A DNA stretch of 64,000 nucleotides, from the NCBI GenBank assembly GCA_045110515.1, contig JBGCGD010000036.1, positions 47,399 through 111,398 on the forward strand. Direction: 5' to 3'. How positions within the stretch are numbered: position 1 is the first letter of the stretch; each line of letters begins with the position of its first letter. The notes under the pieces were generated by a model, which did not search any database, was not told the DNA's origin, and saw only the letters and a program-made list of their open reading frames with translations. Below, in pieces: positions 60,383 through 64,000 of this stretch. A program made the position numbers and the translations under genes. The stretch comes from Granulosicoccus sp045110515 (GTDB taxonomy: Bacteria > Pseudomonadota > Gammaproteobacteria > Granulosicoccales > Granulosicoccaceae).

Positions 60383-61288
60383 TCATCACCTATAAAAATC
60401 ATCCGCATGCGAAATACTGAGTCATCTTTTTCCGCAACGTTAACATTCGTAGATTCCAAAAACCTTGAATGCCTTGTTAGCAATTCCAGCACCCGGTATT
60501 CAGATAATTAACGGGTGATATCTATCTGATTTCTACAATAGTTTCATAACCATATTTTTAAGGTACTTAACTACGTAGTCAATATTTAGCGCTCCAAGTT
60601 GACCATTGAATAGTTCGAGGTGGTGCTACTAAGAGTTGTTGGATTCAGCAAACTTCAATGCTCACTAATTCGAATTCAATAATCGTCGTTTTTTGACTGA
60701 GATGAACCTCATTGTCAGTTTCATATTGTGTGTTTCTGTGTGTCTTAGCATGATTGAGTAGCGATTAATGCGATTAATTTCATCAATGAAACTGTCGAAC
60801 AAATGATCTAAGTTCTGGTGACGATGCATTTGCGGTGCTGCGAGCAAATGAATAGTTGAGTAATGCCAAACGTTCTTTAGCGCCACTTTCCTAAGCGCAC
60901 CCTATGGGGAAGTCTTGCAGTAAACCGGATAAAGTCTTTTGCGGTTGTAATCTGCAAAATAGAGCGCATTGCAGACTAGCAAATGGTAGCAATTTCATGA
61001 TCGCTGATGCGCTGGTGATATCGTCGTAAATATCGGCTATTTAGCAGATTATTAGGAAACGAACAAGTTGGATTTTTAGACCTCTTAACCTTACTTGTCC
61101 ATAAATGTGCGGGGCATCTTGACAGGCGGCTCTTAGAGTTATTATCATCATACCAGTTACAAAGCCATTGAGATAAGTTTCTCTAGCAACGGTTGGAGCA
61201 TCAGGTGCTGTCTCGATTCTATTTGTTAGATCAAGCATTGGTCTAATCAAGGCTTGTACGAAACGTTAACTCAACAGAGAGGAACACA
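60383..61288. other. 906-base AT-rich region without a convincing gene
   Basis: Only short frames occur here, with no ribosome sites or recognisable motifs (minus-strand ones at 60665-60886 and 61041-61250 are the longest). It separates the P450 cluster from the carbohydrate-acid module. It may hold a decayed gene, a small RNA or long leaders; I see nothing firm. Confidence 0.4.
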
Positions 61289-62116
61289 ATGACTCAATTA
61301 GCTTTGTTTGGTGCGGGTGGCAAGATGGGTTATCGCTTGTCGCTAAATCTGAAAAACTCAGACTTCGAAGTGAAGCATGTTGAAGTCAGTGAGGCAGGTC
61401 GGGAGCGCTTGAAAATCGACCTTGATGTGACCTGCTGCGCGACAGAAGAGGCCCTAGACGGTGCTGACGTAGTCATACTCGCTGTGCCCGATACAATAAT
61501 AGGTAAGCTGGCTGATAGTATTGTGCCGACATTAAAAGCTGGAACAATGCTCATTACTCTGGATCCCGCCGCAGCATTTGCGGGCCACTTGCCAGAGCGT
61601 TCTGATATCGTCTATTTTGTCACCCACCCGTGTCACCCGGATATTTTTAATAACGATACGTTGACAGATTCAGAGAAGGATTATTTTGGTGGTGTGCGGG
61701 CAACTCAACATATTGTAAATGCCTTGATGCAGGGTCCAGAAGATCAGTACGCTCTAGGAGAGAGGGTAGCAAAAGTTATCTATGCACCGGTTGATCGATC
61801 CCATAGAGTCACAGTTGATCAAATGGCATTGCTTGAACCGGGGTTATCGGAAACCGTTTGCGCATCTCTGCTAACTGTGATGCGCGAAGCCATGGATGAA
61901 GTAGTTAACCGGGGTGTAGAAAAACAAGTCGCGCGTGATTTTTTGCTCGGACATATGAGTATACTCGGCGCGGTTTTATTCGATGAAATAGAGGGGCAGT
62001 TTTCAGATGCTTGTAACAAGGCGATCGTAAACGGCATGCCGATGATATTTAAAGACGACTGGAAGCGGGTGTTCGAACCTGATGAAATTGCTGAGAGTAT
62101 TCGAAGAATCACTTAA
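61289..62116 (+). CDS. NAD-binding dehydrogenase with phosphogluconate-dehydrogenase C-terminal (PGDH_C) fold
   Basis: A 275-residue protein. The N-terminus MTQLALFGAGGKMGYRL is a Rossmann dinucleotide motif, with VVILAVPD (about residue 65) and THPCHPDIF (about 112) as in dehydrogenases for sugar acids. The C-terminal helical part (about 150-275) matches the PGDH_C type seen in D-apionate oxidoisomerase-like proteins. AGAGGA upstream supports the ATG. It is followed by a GntR regulator and a TRAP transporter, an arrangement usual for catabolism of a sugar acid. The exact substrate is open. Confidence 0.83.
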   Translation: MTQLALFGAGGKMGYRLSLNLKNSDFEVKHVEVSEAGRERLKIDLDVTCCATEEALDGADVVILAVPDTIIGKLADSIVPTLKAGTMLITLDPAAAFAGHLPERSDIVYFVTHPCHPDIFNNDTLTDSEKDYFGGVRATQHIVNALMQGPEDQYALGERVAKVIYAPVDRSHRVTVDQMALLEPGLSETVCASLLTVMREAMDEVVNRGVEKQVARDFLLGHMSILGAVLFDEIEGQFSDACNKAIVNGMPMIFKDDWKRVFEPDEIAESIRRIT

Positions 62117-62160
62117 TCAATGTTCAAACGCGTAAACAAAAAAACAGTAGTGCTGTTTGT

Positions 62161-62895
62161 ATGAGTAAGTCTTTACTCAAAGCAGCACCTATTGTGCGTA
62201 AAAAGCTGGGTGACCAGGTTTACGAACAGCTTTTGAGTCAGATTGAAGCTGGCGATCTGGTGCCTGGTGATTACCTGCCATCGGAACGTGAGCTAATGAA
62301 GCAGTTTGATGTTGGCAGGCCTGCCATCCGCGAGGCGCTACAACTACTCCATAGCAATGGCCTTATCATTATCTCTCACGGTGAGCGTAGTAAAGTCCGC
62401 ACGCTCAACGCGAGTGTGGTTTTTCAGCAAATGGACAACGTTGCAAAATTACTTTTGTCGCAAGAACCGTCTAATCTTGATAATTTGAAGCAACTCAGGC
62501 GAATATTTGAGACCGGAGTAATAGAGCTTGCGGCTATTCAATGCACTGATAAGGATGTAAGTGCGTTATACTCCATTCTGTCACAACAGCGTAGCCAATT
62601 AGGCAATGCTGAAGCTTTTATTCAGCACGATATTGCCTTTCATTCAAGAATTGCGGAGATCTCTGGAAATCCTTTAATGAAAGTGGTGGCTGAGGTTGTA
62701 CTAGCCTGGATATTTGAGCACCACAACTCATTATTGCACTGGTCGGGAAGAGAGGAAACGACTCTGCTCGAACATGAAAAAATCATCGACTACCTTGCCG
62801 TCAATGATGCCGATGGCGCGGTAAAGATGTTGTCAACCCATCTGGATAGGTCCGATCAGATCGTGAAGATGGGCATTTGTAAAACCACTAACTAG
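62161..62895 (+). CDS. GntR-family regulator, FCD (FadR) subgroup
   Basis: A 244-residue regulator with a winged helix-turn-helix at residues 12-78 (DYLPSERELMKQFDVGRPAIREAL) and an FCD effector domain with the helical bundle and metal-type His residues (HDIAFHSRIAE, about 160). It likely represses the surrounding sugar-acid genes and is relieved by a carboxylate ligand. It lies 44 bases after the dehydrogenase gene and 16 before the TRAP binding protein gene. Confidence 0.92.
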   Translation: MSKSLLKAAPIVRKKLGDQVYEQLLSQIEAGDLVPGDYLPSERELMKQFDVGRPAIREALQLLHSNGLIIISHGERSKVRTLNASVVFQQMDNVAKLLLSQEPSNLDNLKQLRRIFETGVIELAAIQCTDKDVSALYSILSQQRSQLGNAEAFIQHDIAFHSRIAEISGNPLMKVVAEVVLAWIFEHHNSLLHWSGREETTLLEHEKIIDYLAVNDADGAVKMLSTHLDRSDQIVKMGICKTTN

Positions 62896-62911
62896 AGGAA
62901 TCTAAATCAAA

Positions 62912-63916
62912 ATGAAAAAATTAGCGATAGTCGCTGCGGTCGCCCTCGGGATGGCGAGTGCCTCTGCACTGGCCGAAACAACACTCCGCATCCAAACTCA
63001 CTTCTCACCAGAGACTCACAACGGCAAAGCAGCTGCACAATGGGCTGAAGATGTTCAAACCATGTCCGGTGGAGACCTCTCTCTTGAGATGTTCTATTCG
63101 TCATCAGTTGTAAAGTCAGTTGAAACATTTGATGCCGCCGTCAACGGTATCCTCGATTGTGATATGACGGGTGGTTCTTATCAGGTGGGTAAAGACAAAG
63201 CATTCCAGTTTACTGGCGATTTAATGGGTGGTTACTCTAACCCGTATCAAATGTTGGGTTGGTTGCTACACAACGGTGGCCGTGAAGCGGTTAACGAACT
63301 TTATAACAGCTACGATATGGAGTTTGTTGGATGGTGGGTTCCGGGTCCGGAGTCTCTGTCTTCTACCAAGCCGATCCGTAACGTTGAAGACTTCAAAGAC
63401 TGGAAATTCCGTTCTCCTCCAGGGCTTGCTACTCTTGTGTTCGCCAACCTTGGTGCATCACCTATCGTAATGGATTTCAACGAGATCTTCACTGCACTTG
63501 AAACAGGCTTGATTGATGGTGCAGACGCTGCCAATGTAAGCACTAACGTCGGCCTTGGTTTGTACGACATTGCTGAGCACACTAACTATCCAGGCTTCCA
63601 TTCCATGCCTGCAGACCACCTCGCTTGTAATAAGAAGGTATGGGACGGTTTATCTGATGCTAACAAGAAAATTTTTACAGTCTCTATGGAGTCATTGGCA
63701 CTTCGTATCGCAACAGAAACCCAAATTATGAATGCGAAGACTGCTCAGGAACTTGAAGCAAAAGGTGTCAATCTTTATGACTGGGCAGAAGAGGATCTTG
63801 CCGCTTACCGCGCAGCTGTTAAGGCCGGGTGGGAAGAGTTTGCCGATAATGATCAGGCAAAAGCATTGTTACAGTCACACATTGATTTCTTAGTGGATCA
63901 GGGTTCAATGCAGTAA
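62912..63916 (+). CDS. TRAP transporter solute-binding protein (DctP family)
   Basis: A 334-residue exported protein with signal peptide MKKLAIVAAVALGMASASALAE (about 21 residues) and the DctP fold. The conserved substrate Arg is in WKFRSPPG (about residue 168), which binds a carboxylate, and NEIFTALETGLIDGAD follows as in the family. It captures an organic acid for DctQM-type permease genes expected just beyond the window. The gene stands right behind the GntR regulator. Confidence 0.95.
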   Translation: MKKLAIVAAVALGMASASALAETTLRIQTHFSPETHNGKAAAQWAEDVQTMSGGDLSLEMFYSSSVVKSVETFDAAVNGILDCDMTGGSYQVGKDKAFQFTGDLMGGYSNPYQMLGWLLHNGGREAVNELYNSYDMEFVGWWVPGPESLSSTKPIRNVEDFKDWKFRSPPGLATLVFANLGASPIVMDFNEIFTALETGLIDGADAANVSTNVGLGLYDIAEHTNYPGFHSMPADHLACNKKVWDGLSDANKKIFTVSMESLALRIATETQIMNAKTAQELEAKGVNLYDWAEEDLAAYRAAVKAGWEEFADNDQAKALLQSHIDFLVDQGSMQ

Positions 63917-63925
63917 GAGAACGCT

Positions 63926-63967
63926 GTTTGCGTTTGCGTTTGCGTTTGCGTTTGCGTTTGCGTTTGC
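63926..63967 (+). repeat. Perfect tandem repeat of GTTTGC, seven copies
   Basis: Seven uninterrupted copies of a 6-base unit fill 63926-63967, starting nine bases after the TRAP binding-protein stop. Since the unit is a multiple of three it would not shift a frame, but it could change leader spacing of the next gene, whose start lies beyond the window. Confidence 0.98.
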
Positions 63968-64000
63968 GATCCAAGTGAAGCCCTGCCCTATCTCAAGGTA

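Noticed and set aside
60665..61250. Minus-strand frames at 60665-60886 and 61041-61250
   Set aside because: Both are about 70 codons, without ribosome sites or known motifs; too weak to list as genes, though kept as a hint in the gap finding.
62142..62158. AAACAG/CTGTTT inverted repeat just before the GntR gene
   Set aside because: It overlaps the ribosome-binding region and does not fit the known FCD-regulator operator form; a short match of this kind can occur by chance.

Overview
The window looks like chromosome from a marine, aerobic, heterotrophic gammaproteobacterium. The case rests on a complete sodium-pumping NADH:quinone reductase operon in the gammaproteobacterial order (nqrABCDEF-apbE-nqrM), a convincing DMSP lyase gene (dddP), periplasmic-binding-protein transporters of three kinds (sugar ABC, polar amino acid ABC, TRAP), and enzymes for osmolyte-like nitrogen compounds. 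I cannot name the species. No rRNA, tRNA, CRISPR array, insertion sequence or phage gene was seen. Coding density is high, and base composition looks fairly even by eye apart from a few AT-rich gaps.

Layout. 1-7858: two Fe(II)/2-oxoglutarate-type dioxygenase-like genes (the first cut by the window edge) and a LacI regulator read leftwards; a four-gene sugar-type ABC transporter reads rightwards. The shared control region has two matching LacI-type operators, each overlapping a recognisable promoter. 8382-16145: the Na+-NQR operon with its flavin transferase, its iron maturation factor NqrM and an overlapping CBS-domain gene. 16188-19842: a di-heme cytochrome peroxidase-like gene next to an exported amidohydrolase fused to a YtkA-like domain, then two small genes. 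19935-23293: polar amino acid ABC transporter. 23504-29042: a BKACE (beta-keto acid cleavage) gene and an RpiR regulator, divergent from a dimethylglycine-dehydrogenase-like flavoprotein and a class III aminotransferase, with two RpiR-type operators between them. 29145-31780: dddP and an EamA exporter. 31813-39633: M20 peptidase, FKBP lipoprotein, Ldh-family dehydrogenase, an SDR without its catalytic Tyr/Lys, a LysR regulator divergent from an exported double SnoaL protein, kynureninase and a class I amidotransferase. 40181-44450: flavin monooxygenase-like protein, a ferredoxin-like protein and a single-subunit hydantoinase/oxoprolinase.

46368-60382 (possibly from 44637) is the most unusual part. 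It has two convergent operons plus two flanking genes: TPP enzyme, crotonase-fold protein, GH3-type acyl-amido synthetase, enolase-superfamily enzyme, acyl carrier protein, AMP ligase and UbiD decarboxylase on the plus strand; SDR, FrdA-like flavoprotein, methyltransferase and alpha/beta hydrolase on the minus strand; a GNAT-like protein and a cytochrome P450 beyond. Stop-start overlaps and tiny gaps tie most of these together. I read it as a small-molecule biosynthetic cluster of a type I do not recognise, with a carrier-bound or amino-acid-conjugated acid as the likely intermediate. Several of its enzymes have changed catalytic residues.

60383-64000: a 0.9 kb non-coding AT-rich gap, then a carbohydrate-acid module (PGDH_C-type dehydrogenase, GntR/FCD regulator, TRAP binding protein) that runs off the right edge just after a perfect 7 x 6 bp tandem repeat.
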